Below, one piece after another: positions 44,301 to 56,560 of a stretch of DNA of 64,000 bases. The notes beneath the pieces are model-generated. The model saw only the letters and a program-made list of their open reading frames with translations, had not been told where the DNA came from and searched no databases. The position numbers and the translations under genes are program-made. The number at the start of each line of letters is the position of its first letter. Position 1 is the stretch's first letter. This stretch comes from Pelodera strongyloides. Taxonomy: Eukaryota > Nematoda > Chromadorea > Rhabditida > Rhabditidae. The DNA lies in NCBI GenBank assembly GCA_036852015.1, contig JAANDG010000299.1, positions 62,001 to 126,000 of the forward strand, in the 5' to 3' direction.

Positions 44301-46775
44301 GTGAACTTTGCACGTCGACTTGTATTTGACGTCATAGATTCTGAATCAGAAGCGCGATCAAGAATCTGTCTCTGGTGCATGCTTCGCTTCAGCATTGGAG
44401 TCGATTTGCATCGTTACTTTTGATCTACGGTGAACTTTGCACGTCGACTTATTTTTGACGTCATAGATTCTGAATCAGAAGCGCGATCGACAATCTGTCG
44501 CTGATACATGCTTCGCTTCAGCATTTTGGAGTCGATTTGCATTGTTACTTTTGATCTGCGGTGAACTTTGCACGTCGACTTGTATTTGACGTCATAGATT
44601 CTGAATCAGAAGCGCGATCGAGAATCTGTCTCTGATGCATGCTTCGCTTCAGCTTTGGAATCGATTTGTATCGTTACTTTTGATCTACGGTGAACTTTGC
44701 ACGTCGACTGGTTTTTACGTCATAGTTTCTGAATCAGAAGCGCGATCGAGAATCTGTCTCTGGCGCGTGCTTCGCTTCAGCATTGGAGTCGATTTGCACC
44801 GTTACCTTTGATCTACGGTGAGCTTTGAACGCCGACTTATTTTTGACGTCGTAGATTCTGAATCAGAAGCGCGATCGAGAATCTGTCTCTGGTGCATGCT
44901 TCGCTTCAGCATTGGAGTCGATTTGCATCTTTACTTTTGATCTACGGTGAACTTTGCACGTCGACTTGTATTTGAGGTCGTACATTCTGAATCAGAAGCC
45001 CGATCGAGAATCTGTCTCTGACGCGTTCTTCGCTTCAGCACTGGAGTCGATTTGCATTGTTACTTTTGATCTGCGGTGAACTGTGCACGTCGACTTGTAT
45101 TTGACGTCATAGATTCTGAATCAGAAGCGCGATCGAGAATCTGTCTCTGGTGCATGCTTCGCTTCAGCATTGGAGTCAATTTGCATCTTTACTTTTGATC
45201 TACGGTGAACCTTACACGTCGACATGTATTTGACGTCGTACATTCTGAATCAGAAGCCCGATCGAGAATCTGTCTCTGACGCGTGCTTCGCTTCAGCAGT
45301 GGAGTCGATTTGCATTGTTACTTTTGATCTGCGGTGAACTGTGCAGACGTCATAGATTCTGAATCAGAAGCGCGATCGAGAATCTGTCTCTGGTGCATGC
45401 TTCGCTTCAGCACTGGAGTCGATTTGCACCGTTACCTTTGATCTACGCTGACCTTTGCACGTCGACCTATTTTTGACATCGTAGATTCTGAATCAGAAGC
45501 CCGATCGAGAATCTGTCTCTGGCGCATGCTTCGCTTCAGCACTGGAGTCGATTTGCACCGTTACCTTTGATCTACGCTGACCTTTGCACGTCGACCTATT
45601 TTTGACATCGTAGATTCTGAATCAGAAGCCCGATCGAGAATCTGTCTCTGACGCGTTCTTCGCTTCAGCACTGGAGTCGATTTGCATTGTTACTTTTGAT
45701 CTGCGGTGAACTGTGCAGACGTCATAGATTCTGAATCAGAAGCGCGATCAAGAATCTGTCTCTGATGCATGCTTCGCTTCAGTATTGGAGTCGATTTGCA
45801 CCGTTACCTTTGATCTACGGTGAATTTTGCACGTCGTCTTGTTTTTGACGTCATAGATTCTGAATCAGAAGCGCGATCGAGAATCTGTCTTTGATGCATG
45901 CTTCGCTTCAGTATTGGAGTCGATTTGCACCGTTACCTTTGATCTACGGTGAACTTTGCACGTCGACTTATTTTTGACGTCATAGATTCTGAATCAGAAG
46001 CGTGATCAAGAATCTGTCTCTGATGCATGCTTCGCTTCAGCATTGGAGTCGATTTGCATATATACTTTTGACCTACGGTGAACTTTGCACGTCGACTTAT
46101 TTTTGACGTCATAGATTCTGAATCAGAAGCGTGATCAAGAATCTGTCTCTGACGCATGCTTCACTTCAGCATCGGAGTCGATTTGCATCGTTACTTTTGA
46201 TCTACGGTGAACTTTGCACGTCGACTTGTTTTTGACGTCGTAGATTCTGAATCAGAAGCGCGATCGACAATCTGTCTCTGATACATGCTTCGCTTCAGCA
46301 TCGGAGTAGGTTTGCATCATTACTTTTGATCTACGATGAACTTTGCACGTCGACTTGTTTTTGACGTCATAGATTCTGCATCAGAAGCGCGATCGACAAT
46401 CTGTCTCTGATGCATGCTTCGCTTCAGCTTTGGAAACGATTTGCATCATTACTTTTGATCTACGGTGAACTTTGCACGTCGACATGTTTTTGACGTCATC
46501 GATTCTGAATCAGAAGCGCGATCGACAATCTGTCTCTGATGCATGCTTCGCTTCAGCATCGGAGTCGATTTGCATCATTACTTTTGATCTACGGTGAACT
46601 TTGCACGTCGACTTGTTTTTGACGTCATATATTCTGAATCAGAAGCGCGATCGACAATCTGTCTCTGACGCATGCTTCGCTTCAGCATCGGAGTCGATTT
46701 GCATCATTACTTTTGATCTACGGTGAACTTTGCACGTCGACTTATTTTTGACTTCCAAAATTCTGAATCCATGAG
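41400..46775. repeat. Satellite array, about 40 units of roughly 128 bp
   Basis: The unit contains, in order, TTCAGCATTGGAGTCGATTT, GCATTGTTACTTTTGATCTG, a CACGTCGACTTG segment, TTGACGTCATAGATTCTGAA and a CGATCGAGAATCTGTCTC segment. Units vary by substitutions and small deletions. A 2634-bp block is duplicated head to tail (41204 repeats from 43838). Minus-strand ORFs of 60-100 codons run through single units and stop at the same place in each, so they look incidental. Confidence 0.95.
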
Positions 46776-47366
46776 TCATAGATCGATTTTGCCTGTTGAT
46801 TTATTTTGAAGATGTCTCAACGACGACCACACTACAGTCTCACGTCGGATTCTTCAACTTTAATTTTTGGGGTCAAAGTCCACTTTTGGAACATTTTTTA
46901 TTTTATTTTATCGATTGATGACGTCATTGAATTATTCTGAATGCATATTTTTCACGGATTCATCTGAGTGTCTTCGACACCAGATTCTCAGATCGATATC
47001 TCAATTTTCATTTTTTATTAAATTTTACATTTTTGGGCAGTCACGTGACTTTCGGACGTCAATAACTCGCCTAATATCGATCGATATCGATTTTTTTGAC
47101 AAACTCGTTTCTCACAGATTTATTTGCTCCCCATATATGGAGGTTCTGGATGTCGTGCTCAAGTTTCATTTTTTGGCACTTTGCCAAGGCTCACTACTGT
47201 GCAGGCCTTCGAAGGACTGATATCGATTATCGGAAAAAAGCGTTTTCTTATTTTTTGCGAAGGTTCACGTAGCCACCGTGGCTAAGGGCTAGCTGAACGT
47301 TAACTGGAAAATCTGAGCGTTAGTGACAGACTGACAGAACTCGTCTATATAAGAATATCCAGTAGA

Positions 47367-47528
47367 TAGCGGTCTAGTACCTGAGTGTGAAACTTGTCAA
47401 CTGGAACACGTGAAACATATTTGATTAAACCAATTTTGATGTTACTAAGACTGATGTAAACAGTATTGGGTTGTAATTATTGGATTTGATAGCGGTCTAG
47501 TACCTGAGTGTGAAACTTGTCAACTGCC
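47367..47528. repeat. 123-bp tandem repeat, right part
   Basis: Continues the array broken at 41118. One full unit starts at 47365/47367 and a partial one at 47488, ending in GTCAACTG near 47528. Confidence 0.9.
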
Positions 47529-48147
47529 ATGAAAAAAACTATTACAGTGGACCTCCTGAATAAGCCTGAACGCTCTCGAAGCATTAGTAAAATGCGGACT
47601 GTGCAAAATTATGTAATCTTATAATGCCGCAGTTAGTGTACACAAATAACACATGTTTTGGAACAGCGCAGACATTGTTACCGTGATCGTAGAAGTCGTG
47701 CTACGGTCAACAGCGAACACTCCACTGATGTAAATAAAGAATTTCTGAGAACAGTTTCACAACTACCAAAATAGCAGACGGCTACGCCGCCTGAGACGTC
47801 TTCCATACTTATGCACTATATGTAAGATGAAACTCTATACGAATGAAGCCATACATCAGCCTTTTACATGAGAATATTCTAATTTGAACGTTGACACTCT
47901 TTTATACCCGAAGCGGAACAATTTGTGCGAGTGCTAGCGCACGCTACAGTGAGTCTTTTTTACAATACGAAGATAACAAGGCAACAAATGTGCAATGTGG
48001 AGAGTATTGCATTTTACTTTGTTTTGGGATGAAAAATGAGCTAAAAAGGCTTAAACCAGTAATTATATTAAAAGTTGTAAGAAAAGTCATTATGCACCGC
48101 ATGCACCTGCTATAAATAAATGTACATGTGTCATTCGACACGACATC
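47529..48147. other. Intergenic repeat remnants
   Basis: No exon recognised. The segment near 47775-47960, including GTGCTAGCGCACGCTACAGT, is an inverted relative of 25361-25560. Confidence 0.5.
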
Positions 48148-48416
48148 ATGTTGTCTTCTGGTACGGCTGCTTTTCCTACTACACCTGAACCCAAGCATGT
48201 GGGACCCATCAAGAAGCGCCAGCCGAAAATACACAACTGTCCTCTGTGTAAGCTACCGTATTCCACCGGTTTCAACTACGCCAGCACCTCAAATCCGCCC
48301 ATGATTCTGAACTAAATGATTCACAACTTGCAACCAGCAATACTCTGAACGAAGTTGGACGCTTCGCCATTCATATGGACCCCAACAATAGAAACGTTTA
48401 TATTTGTACTTTGTGA
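48148..48416 (+). pseudogene. Short C2H2 zinc-finger ORF broken by a frameshift
   Basis: The ORF from the ATG at 48148 stops at 48315. It contains CPLCKLPYSTGFNYAS, the first half of a finger. The second half (HLKSAH) is found one base out of frame from 48285, and that frame continues to a TGA at 48414-48416 that overlaps an AATAAA. Spacing across the break would be C-X2-C-X12-H-X4-H. So either one base was lost, or the assembly has an indel error. No upstream exon was identified. It may be a retrocopy or a terminal exon. Confidence 0.45.
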
Positions 48417-48670
48417 ATAAACAATTGTTTCCAATAGTTGTGTTTTTGAGTCACTTGGTTTAAAACCAGCTCTGTCCCACTTTACACAATGGTACCGTAT
48501 TCTCATGAGAACATGCAGTGATAGCAATCTTTAGAACCTTCCTTGCGCTTTGTTACGCAGGTAACCTTTCTAATGGTAAACCGAGATTTTGATTGATTTG
48601 TTTCGCAGGTTTTCAATAACTGTTGAATTTGACTACAAATTAACTATTGCCTTTTAGAATGGTGACCCAG

Positions 48671-48922
48671 ACCACCACACTTGTGGCATATACCTAGACG
48701 GTCTGCTGGCCGCGAAATACATTGGATTTCATTCCTGGATCTTTACAAGCAAATTTATATGCTAGCTGCTATAACACCTGCAAACGTCTACGACTTAGCG
48801 GATGACATTGTTGCTGGAGATGTGTCAATTAGAAATCGAAAAAGGACAATGGAACTCGCAAAATGTCCTGGTGGTGTAGGACCCAGGGCTGACTCTTTTT
48901 TCTTCAACCATCGAGGTCAAAG
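48671..48922 (+). pseudogene. Possible coding fragment, frameshifted
   Basis: An open frame rich in normal protein composition (AITPANVYDLADDIVAGDV, later CPGGVGPRADSFFFNHRG) ends at a GTATGA donor. Upstream, the reading frame following the good TTTTAG acceptor at 48658 is a different one (NGDPDHHTCGIYLDGLLAA) and stops at about 48765, as if one base were lost between them. Family unknown. Confidence 0.3.
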
Positions 48923-49500
48923 GTATGATTTATGCCTTTCAATATTCTGATGCACTTGTCATACATGCATTATTTCAGTATCTTATTATATAAAGGAGAA
49001 GAGTTTACTTTTTTGTTTGAAGCCGCATGTGAACGCAACGAAAATTTGAATATCTAAAGGCTATCTATAAAAGGAGAGCCGGAGCCCCGTCTTGAGCAAG
49101 CGAAATTCGAATTTTATTTCATGATTTTTCAAGATGCGTTTCAAACGTTTCACATAAGTGTGCTCACTGATGTTCCTGCATTTTAGACTTTGAAAGTCGC
49201 CTCAGGCGGCGATAGCCGTCTGGTACTAAATATACGATTTAGAACAAGCGTTGCGCTGTACAACCATAAGACATGGGCCACCCACTTCAACATCCATATC
49301 TGTCAACCTTCCTTGTGGGGACTGACGCCCTTCCCGTGGAAAATGTTGAAATCTTGGTTAAATAAAGGTTTACATGTACTTGTTGCATATGAAGATTTTG
49401 TGATAAATATAGTGCGGGCAAAAGCAGCGCGGAATAGTACAAAACGTATTGCCATCGCAGAGGGTACAGACGTAATACGTATTGCCATCGCAGAGGGTAC
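48923..49500. other. Unassigned stretch with one open frame
   Basis: From the acceptor at about 49186 a frame stays open to 49500 and beyond (ALYNHKTWATHFNIHICQ and similar). It contains a 33-bp tandem duplication around GTATTGCCATCGCAGAGGGT at 49445-49500. No donor in phase with the preceding fragment was found, and I cannot call a gene. Confidence 0.3.
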
Positions 49501-52500
49501 TACGATCTTGTTTTCCAAGCTTTTTCCGACAATTCTCCGAGCTTTTTCCGAGAAAAAATAAGGTAGAATTTTAGCTTTTTTTTCACTAGAATTCTACTTG
49601 GAAAAAGGTCGGAGAATTGTCGAAAAAAGCTCGGGAATGCTCTCTCGTCGAGGAGGGCGCAGACAACGATACACCTTTCACCGCCTCGCCGCACCGCGGC
49701 AAAAAACCGCCGCCCATACAAAAAAACAATAGCAACGAATATTAAACACAAAAATGTTTATTTTACGTGTACAAATAAATAATTTAAATTAACAAATAAT
49801 ATCATAAACTGCAAACTTAAATAAACAACTAAAAAAACTATTCTCGTGTAAAAAACATATCTATTATGCGATAATATGACTATATGACATACTATATAAT
49901 ATACATATTATTATTATTATTATTATTAGTCCTAAAACACAAATTTTGGAGTAAAGTTCACAGCATAAAATTCGCAACGTGCCTCTATGCAACTTACTTA
50001 TCTTTCCTCCAACTTAATTAAATTAAGTAAGTAACTAAGCATAAGTGCATAAGGTAACCTAATTATATATCAAAAACATTCAAAGATAACCTACGTATAT
50101 ATCAAGTAACTAAGCATAAGTGCATAAGGTAACCTAATTATATAATATATATCAAAAACATTCAAAGATAACCTACGTATATATCAACGTAAATAAATAC
50201 TTATTATTATTATTCCTAAAATACAATTTTTTTCTTGAAATTCACAGCGTATGTGCCTCTATTCAACTCACTTATCTTCATACATTCATACAACCTAATT
50301 AAAAATAAGTAAGTATAAGAATGTAACAAGTATAACAAAACATTCAAAGTAAATGAGTCAACGTATGACAAGTAAAAATGCAAGGGAAAACTTAGGGAAC
50401 GCAGTTCACATGCAAAGCTTAGACTAGGCTCTATATGTGTGTCGTTTAACTCTAAACAGGCAGGAAACACGGCTTACTAATACAATATTGTAGGAACGTC
50501 GAAAAATTGGACGTTCAGAAATCTCTCTGGGGGACTGGGGAAGCCTAGACTGAAAATACTGGACGAACCAGAAGCTAGAACTGACTGTGTGGCCGTGTAG
50601 CTCCTGTCTCAATGTCTGACTGCCCAGCGTCTTTTGAACGGTCGCACATAGTACGCTCCTGAAAACAACCAACAGTTATTTACCACTACCGCTAGCAAAA
50701 CAGTAGCACAATAGTAAGTAAGAGGAAGTAGCATAGTAGCATAGTAGGTTGCCTCTTTCCCTTTCGGCAAGGGCAACCCGAACGCGCCCTAACAGCTTTG
50801 AGGAAAGGTAAAACTACGTATGAGGGCATGGTGTTTTTTCGTTGTGGGACACTTTTTTTTCCACAATTTGCGCTTCCCGAAACGGAAACAGTCAGATATC
50901 CCGTTCGGAATGAATCTTACCGAAAGACTAATACTTTAAGAAATCGTACAATACAAAACAGTATGAATTAGCCTGCAACATAAAATAAAAATGGGCCATG
51001 GGCGGAAAGTTTTGCAAGATAATCATATGGTATTGGACGCTTTGCATGAATTCGATTTTCGATAACTGATAAGTAATAACGCATTACTGTCTTTCGGAAA
51101 GATCCCTCCCGAACGGGGGTTTTGCAGATTTCCGTTTCCGAAAGGGCATCGCCCTCAGAAACTTATCATAAATAAAATAGACAAAATTTGGGAAACAACT
51201 CCGGATTTCCCGACGAGATTTACGCCCTGAGTAGAGCACAATAGTAAAGATAACAAGTCACATGTCGCAAGTACCAAGGAATGTGATTTTTGACGTTTTA
51301 TTTTAACTTTTAATATATATTACATTGTAGGCACCTATACAAATTCACTGGTGAGACTGGATCACCACAAAAATGTAACATCAAATGGAAAATTTTAAAC
51401 AAAAAATATAATAGACAAACCTTATTAGTGGGAAGTCTACGGGAACTAATCCTTGTCTTCACTTGTCCTTTTGGTTTCAGCACCAGCACGTCAGCAGCCA
51501 GGTTGATCGTACTAAATATGATAGTTTAAAAAAGCTCACATTGAGAAAAAGGCGAATGGCCAATATATTTCTGATGGCCTGTCCATGTTTGCGATTCGCA
51601 CTTGGCACTTGCGAAAATGACAAATGCCTGTCCATGTTCGGGCCATTTTACATGAACGTCAAATGCTTATTGCTTACTGTAACCCATGCGAATAATACAT
51701 TTGACTTGGTCCTGCTCCTGCAGCGAAAGTGTACCAGACCCGTGATTTTTGAAATAGATTCGTACTATTTACTATTTGATGGATGCTGAATATTAGCAGA
51801 TTCAAAATCGCTGCGGCAGCATGTCATCTACATCGACCTCGACCCGAACATGGACAGGTATTCGTCATTTTCGTGTATGTGATTCGCAAACATAGATAGG
51901 CGGATAGGCCATAAATAATCAAACGGTAAACTACACTGTATAGCACTAAACATATAGGTACAAAATAGAAAGAGGAACAAATGCTAAACCAGCAAACCTT
52001 GAATACAGGGTGGTGGTACGGATAATCAGCGCTTCATGACGATCCACAGGAAGTGCGGTCCTAAAATATGTACAAAATTACTTTCACATGCAATAGTTAG
52101 ACACACAACAGAGGGAAAGCGAAAATCTTTCTTGCTTTGCGAAAGAGGAAGAGAGGGAAAGCGAACATTGGTTAAACGAGGAAAACTCATATCAGGTGCA
52201 ACTAATATTAAAGATAGTGTTCAATTTCCAAAACCACCCTAGGCGTTACCATAAAGAAAGTTATTAAAATTACATGAGCATGAGCAGTAATGGAATTATA
52301 TAACTGACGTATAGTCAGTAAGCGCATACCGTTTCGGGAAACACCAAAAATAGTTAAACTGTAAATTTAAACATACTTGACTCTTCAGCTCTTTTAAGTC
52401 GGAGCGTTTGAAGAACCTAAAATAGAGCACCAATAAATGCATAATAAAGTTCCGTATTTCCTGTTCCTTTCTCTGTACTTAAGTGTCTGCTAGAAATCTA

Positions 52501-52782
52501 GAAAAGGCTGCATGCCTCTGCAATAAGAATTAAGAAGGCATCTCAAAAAAGAACAAATTTCGTTATTTCATACCTAATAGCATTTGTGTAGAGCGTTGGA
52601 GCGGTGCATGGGGAATGATTCGTGGGATAATGTCTACCATTGTAATAGATTAGAGACCTTGAACGGAAAGTAGTGTTCCCTGTTCCCTTCCTATAAGTAA
52701 TAGAAAGAATTCAATGCACTAAACTTCGGCCTATGCATAGAAGCCAAAAGCTGTCCGTCAGTCAGTGTCCGTAGTTGGAGGC

Positions 52783-52959
52783 TTAAAGCGAAATACCGGC
52801 CGGTTTTTGAAACGGATTGCGTACACCTGCTTTATTATGCAGAATATGTAAATGAGCAAAAATTAGAATAAAAACTAGACCCCAATAAGACCCCCATGCA
52901 TAAATGCATAGGAATGCAAGTACTTGAGCTACGTTTCAAAAACCGGCATTTCGCTTTAA
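52783..52959. repeat. Family B foldback element (copy 7)
   Basis: The ends TTAAAGCGAAATACCGGCC and GGCATTTCGCTTTAA are inverted. It is at the same place as the element at 59602-59777 in the other duplicate, so it predates the duplication. Confidence 0.85.
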
Positions 52960-53312
52960 AGCGAATGTCAAGCCTGATTCACAGCTATTCTATAACATGC
53001 TGTCACAACTACCGTAGTTTACACTATTTCTCTCGCGCTCTCCTCTTTTTCTTTGCTGACTTGAACAAATTTCTCTCGCGCCCTCCTCTTTTTCTTTGCT
53101 GTCTAACAGTAACGGTCCCGTGGACAAAAATTTGGCTTAACTTTGTCCACACGACTCGAGTCCCATACTGAAGGAGTTTTTTGGAGAGGTTTGAAATTGT
53201 TTTTCTTCTTATATGAAAGTTTTTGTTTATTTTTATTTTCACTTTCCTTACCTTCAAAACATAAGCTTTTTTTTGAGCCCAACATGAAAAACCGGCTTGA
53301 CATTCCCTTTAA
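52956..53312. repeat. TTAA-target foldback element, family H
   Basis: The ends AGCGAATGTCAAGCC and GGCTTGACATTCCCT are inverted and bounded by TTAA on both sides. The matching site in copy 2 (59771-59790, GCTTTAAAAGCGAACG) is empty. Confidence 0.85.
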
Positions 53313-54110
53313 AAGCGAACGCGTCATAAAGAGAATTGTGTGTGCGTTATAAATATTATAGAAGAAGAACGAAGAACAAACAAACAATTGAAAACAAATA
53401 AAGTATGGACTTACACTATTTGTGAACTTCATGACAGTGCGGAAGGAACCGCACGTAGTTGTACGCTAGTTTTTCGGTTTCAGCCTCTGGAAACTAAAAT
53501 ATGCATAAAATAGATTAAGAACATATGTTCTACATCAAAGAAAAATAGAAAATTCGTTCACATGAAACAAGAAGAATGATTTATTCAGTGTAAACATATC
53601 AGTGTAAACATAAGTACAACGGAAGATGCTAGTTATGTAACTAAGCCAGAACCCAATCCTACATAACTAATGCATAAAAACACAAATAACAAACTAAAAC
53701 CACTTTCAAAGAACAATTTCAATACTATGTGCGCGAACGAACCGGGTACCGTTCCGGCTAGACCTTACGAACCGGGTCCCGTTCCGCCTAGGCGGCTCGT
53801 ATTACTGTACGTTCCGGCACGTAAAACGAACCGGGTCCCGTTCCGGGTTCGGAACCCGATTCGTTTGCCTTGCATGCACTTTGCATTTTAGTTTATCTTT
53901 TTTTGGTGAATGCTCATGTTTTTCTATTTGTTCTTGTTTTTGTTTGCTTTCTTTGAATTTCCATATTATTGTTTGCATCAGGTAGTCATGTGCATGTGGC
54001 GCTTCGATGAGGACGTGGAACGAAGACGATAAAGGAATAATATGCTTTATGGTATGTTTAGATCCAGTGAATATCTTTGTGTGATCTATTACTTTTTCTT
54101 TACTACACAG

Positions 54111-55467
54111 AATATTTCAGACGTTTGCAACAAAGAGGAGACTTTGACGGTTTCATGGCGGTCCCGCGGACTTCTGCTGGGTAGAACTGGCTGGTTGTTA
54201 CGGAATAGCGACGCTATGGGGATCGGTATGTATGTCGATAATTTATAAGTACACAATTCTTACCTACATGATCTTTTACGTGGTGTCATTTTCCAAAGCT
54301 ACGAGCTTTTCTAATTTTCGATTGTTCTCTTCTATTTTACCTATATGCACACACTTGTTTTGTTAGGGGAACGTGCCTGCTGCCTGCTCTGTTTTGAAGA
54401 AGAATTGGAAGGGAGGATAATGAGATAAAAGTAAGTTTTACGGATGACCTACGGAGAAAAACTGGCTATATCATGGATGTTTCCTTATAGATGCGTATCC
54501 CTTTCAGTCTTGAGCAACTGCGACCGTGGGCATTTTGGATTACGATCAACACCAAGATTTCGGCAGGGGCAAGATATAAGAATGTACGTGTTTGTTGTTT
54601 TAATGTATTTATTATTATTATGTGCCCGAGAGTCCATTCGAATTTCTGTGACGTGGCGAATATCTTATGGGGTTCCCATGTATGCGGCTCGCACTTGCGA
54701 AAATGACAAATGCCTGTTCCTGTTCGAGTCGATGTAAATGATATGGTCCCGCAGCGATTTTGGATCTAGTATGGATCTATTTCAAATAACACGGGTCTGC
54801 TGCGGTCCTGTTCTAAATAGTACGGGTATTTGGCATTGCCATTGGCTATTGGCATTTTCGCTGCTGGACCGTGTGAAATGTGCGATTCGCATGGGTTACG
54901 GTAGGCAGTGGACATGCATGTAAAAGGTCTTGAATATGGATGTGCATTTGACATTTTCGCATGTGCGATTCGCGAAGATAGAAGCCGTACCCCATTATCC
55001 GCCTATTTTGAGCGCGTCTTCTCCCATTCAACCGTTTGTGAGGCTTGTGATGAATGATTTTTGGGGATGAATCTGCACTCCAGGATTCAGGTGAGACTTG
55101 CAGTTTCCTGTTTTTTTTAAGGTCCATTGGAAGCCACATATGACTTTATGCATTTTCAACATTGTTATTTAGGACTGGGACGCTATGTTCATATGTTCAG
55201 TTACTTTGGTGTCAAAATTAACTATATCCCTATATTATTGTGTCGTCATTTTTGGTGTGTGAAAAGCGTATAGCTAACATAAGAAATTTTTGCAATGGAA
55301 TCTTTTATTTTTGGTTATCGCTTTTATGCATCATTTGGCAAAAAAATAGTGTTTTCTTCACATTAAATATTGTTTTCAGGGAGGACATCGCACGTGCCAG
55401 AGGTTACTTCGCGACTGATTTGCCTTACTCGTGCTTTGAAACTTGCAAGCAAGAAATATCTGCAGAG
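54111..55467 (+). CDS. Possible exon pieces of an unknown plus-strand gene
   Basis: Two segments with good splice borders and open frames: 54111-54180 (CACAG acceptor, YFRRLQQRGDFDGFMAVPRT, GTAGAA donor) and 55380-55467 (TTTTCAG acceptor, EDIARARGYFATDLPYSC, GTTGGT donor). I could not join them in phase, so they may belong to different transcripts or be chance. Confidence 0.2.
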
Positions 55468-55598
55468 GTTGGTATGAATTTTTGTTTGTTTATAAAAATC
55501 TATTCATAGAAGCCTACAATCATATGGGGCATGTAATAAGTGATACCTCCTTTGTGTGAGAGGCCTTACGTTCAACAAGGCTAAATATGTGAAACTAA

Positions 55599-55631
<33 letters not shown>
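55599..55631. repeat. GT microsatellite
   Basis: About 16 TG units followed by GGGG. Confidence 0.9.
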
Positions 55632-55633
<2 letters not shown>

Positions 55634-56560
55634 GCTTTAATGTGCACGAGTGCACGTTTGCAAGATAAGATAATATCATGAAAACTCAGCACTTGAAACT
55701 CGTGTTCGAGCTACATACGCATTATTAGTTTCCGTTTATTGTTTTCATGAATATTACATTTACGTGCATCGTGGTAAAATATCATATTTAGATGCAATTG
55801 TGGCAACGCACGGCTAATGGCTTATATGTCATTCTGAACCACACGTTCCAAGTTCGACATGCAACATCACAATTGGGAGCGAAACGGGAGTTCAGAAATG
55901 TATTTGTTCGGTACCCTACTAGGGTAATTTGGACGTAGAAATGTTTGTAAAAACTACGTATAACAATATATATTTACATATCCTATAATTAGAAATTAAT
56001 GAAGACAATTTCTGTAAATATTTGGACAGGAAACTACTTTATTTGTGCAACCTATAAATATTAGTTTAAGTAATTTGTTCGCGAGTTGTTAGTTGGTTAT
56101 TTATGTTGTTAGATAGTTAGCTACTATTTTGGATTGTAGTTTCTTAGTTTCTTAGCTTGTCATACTCTGTTGTTTAGTTTAACCGCATTACATAGTTTGA
56201 TTGTTGTTGACCTTTTATGTAGGTACTGCATTCTTATTACAGTATTGCTGCACTTAATGTGCTGTGTTTACAGTAGTACCTAACCAGTTTGCACATAGCA
56301 ACCTATTTTACATTACATTTTCATAACATTTTCATGTTTTGCTATTGCGTGTTCGCCGTAATTTCGCAGTGTGTTATAATAAAATATATTTTATAATTGC
56401 CTTCTGTATTTGGTGTAAGGTTAATATTGTTTATTATATTATATTTAAGGGAGGAACGGGGTGGGTGCGGCCCTGCTATTTTTGAGGTGTTTTCTAAAAT
56501 ACGTCGCTGCTACCGTAGCCAAGTACTGTGCCGCACGGTATCCGACCCAGCAAAAAACCT

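Larger units (their letters stand above)
41119..47366 (-). mobile_element. Non-autonomous Helitron carrying a satellite array
   Basis: On the minus strand it starts TCTACTGGATATTC (47366 downwards) and ends in a GC hairpin, GAGCT and CTAG (41119). It is inserted between A and T: flanking GACCGCTA and TCAAATCC join to the unbroken ACCGCTATCAAATCC seen inside the 123-bp repeat at 40990-41000 and 47485-47495. This matches Helitron rules (5' TC, 3' hairpin plus CTRR, AT target, no target duplication). No Rep/helicase ORF is present. About 590 bp of 5' sequence and 280 bp of 3' sequence flank an interior made almost entirely of tandem repeats. Confidence 0.85.
50424..53493 (-). pseudogene. Six-exon gene, copy 1, disabled
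   Basis: Minus-strand exons 53415-53493 (possible ATG at 53432), 52574-52690, 52377-52416, 51678-51785, 51421-51511 and 50424-50658. The exon pairs line up with copy 2 (57804-59958), and donors and acceptors are good nematode-type sites. Phases agree for exons 2 to 5. The fourth exon carries a 7-bp tandem duplication (ACTATTT on the plus strand near 51769) that brings an in-frame TAG, and the last exon is out of frame with the copy 2 version. The ancestral product is not recognised. Confidence 0.5.
49501..53725. repeat. Segmental duplication, copy 1
   Basis: Matches 56972-60176 in the same orientation, from TACGATCTTGTTTTCCAAGC to ACTTTCAAAGAACAATTTCA. It is longer than copy 2 because of an extra foldback element (52956-53312), about 440 bp around 51848-52285, and smaller indels. 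Confidence 0.85.

Noticed and set aside
41204..46157. Minus-strand ORFs of 60-103 codons in the satellite
   Set aside because: They repeat with the satellite unit and end at the same stop in each. Nothing outside the array supports coding.
46867..47220. 117-codon ORF in the Helitron 5' region
   Set aside because: Aromatic-rich, no Rep or helicase motif, and on the strand opposite to the element.
40871..47528. Regular repeats that could suggest a CRISPR array
   Set aside because: The units are adjacent without unique spacers and the setting is eukaryotic with spliced genes. It is satellite DNA.
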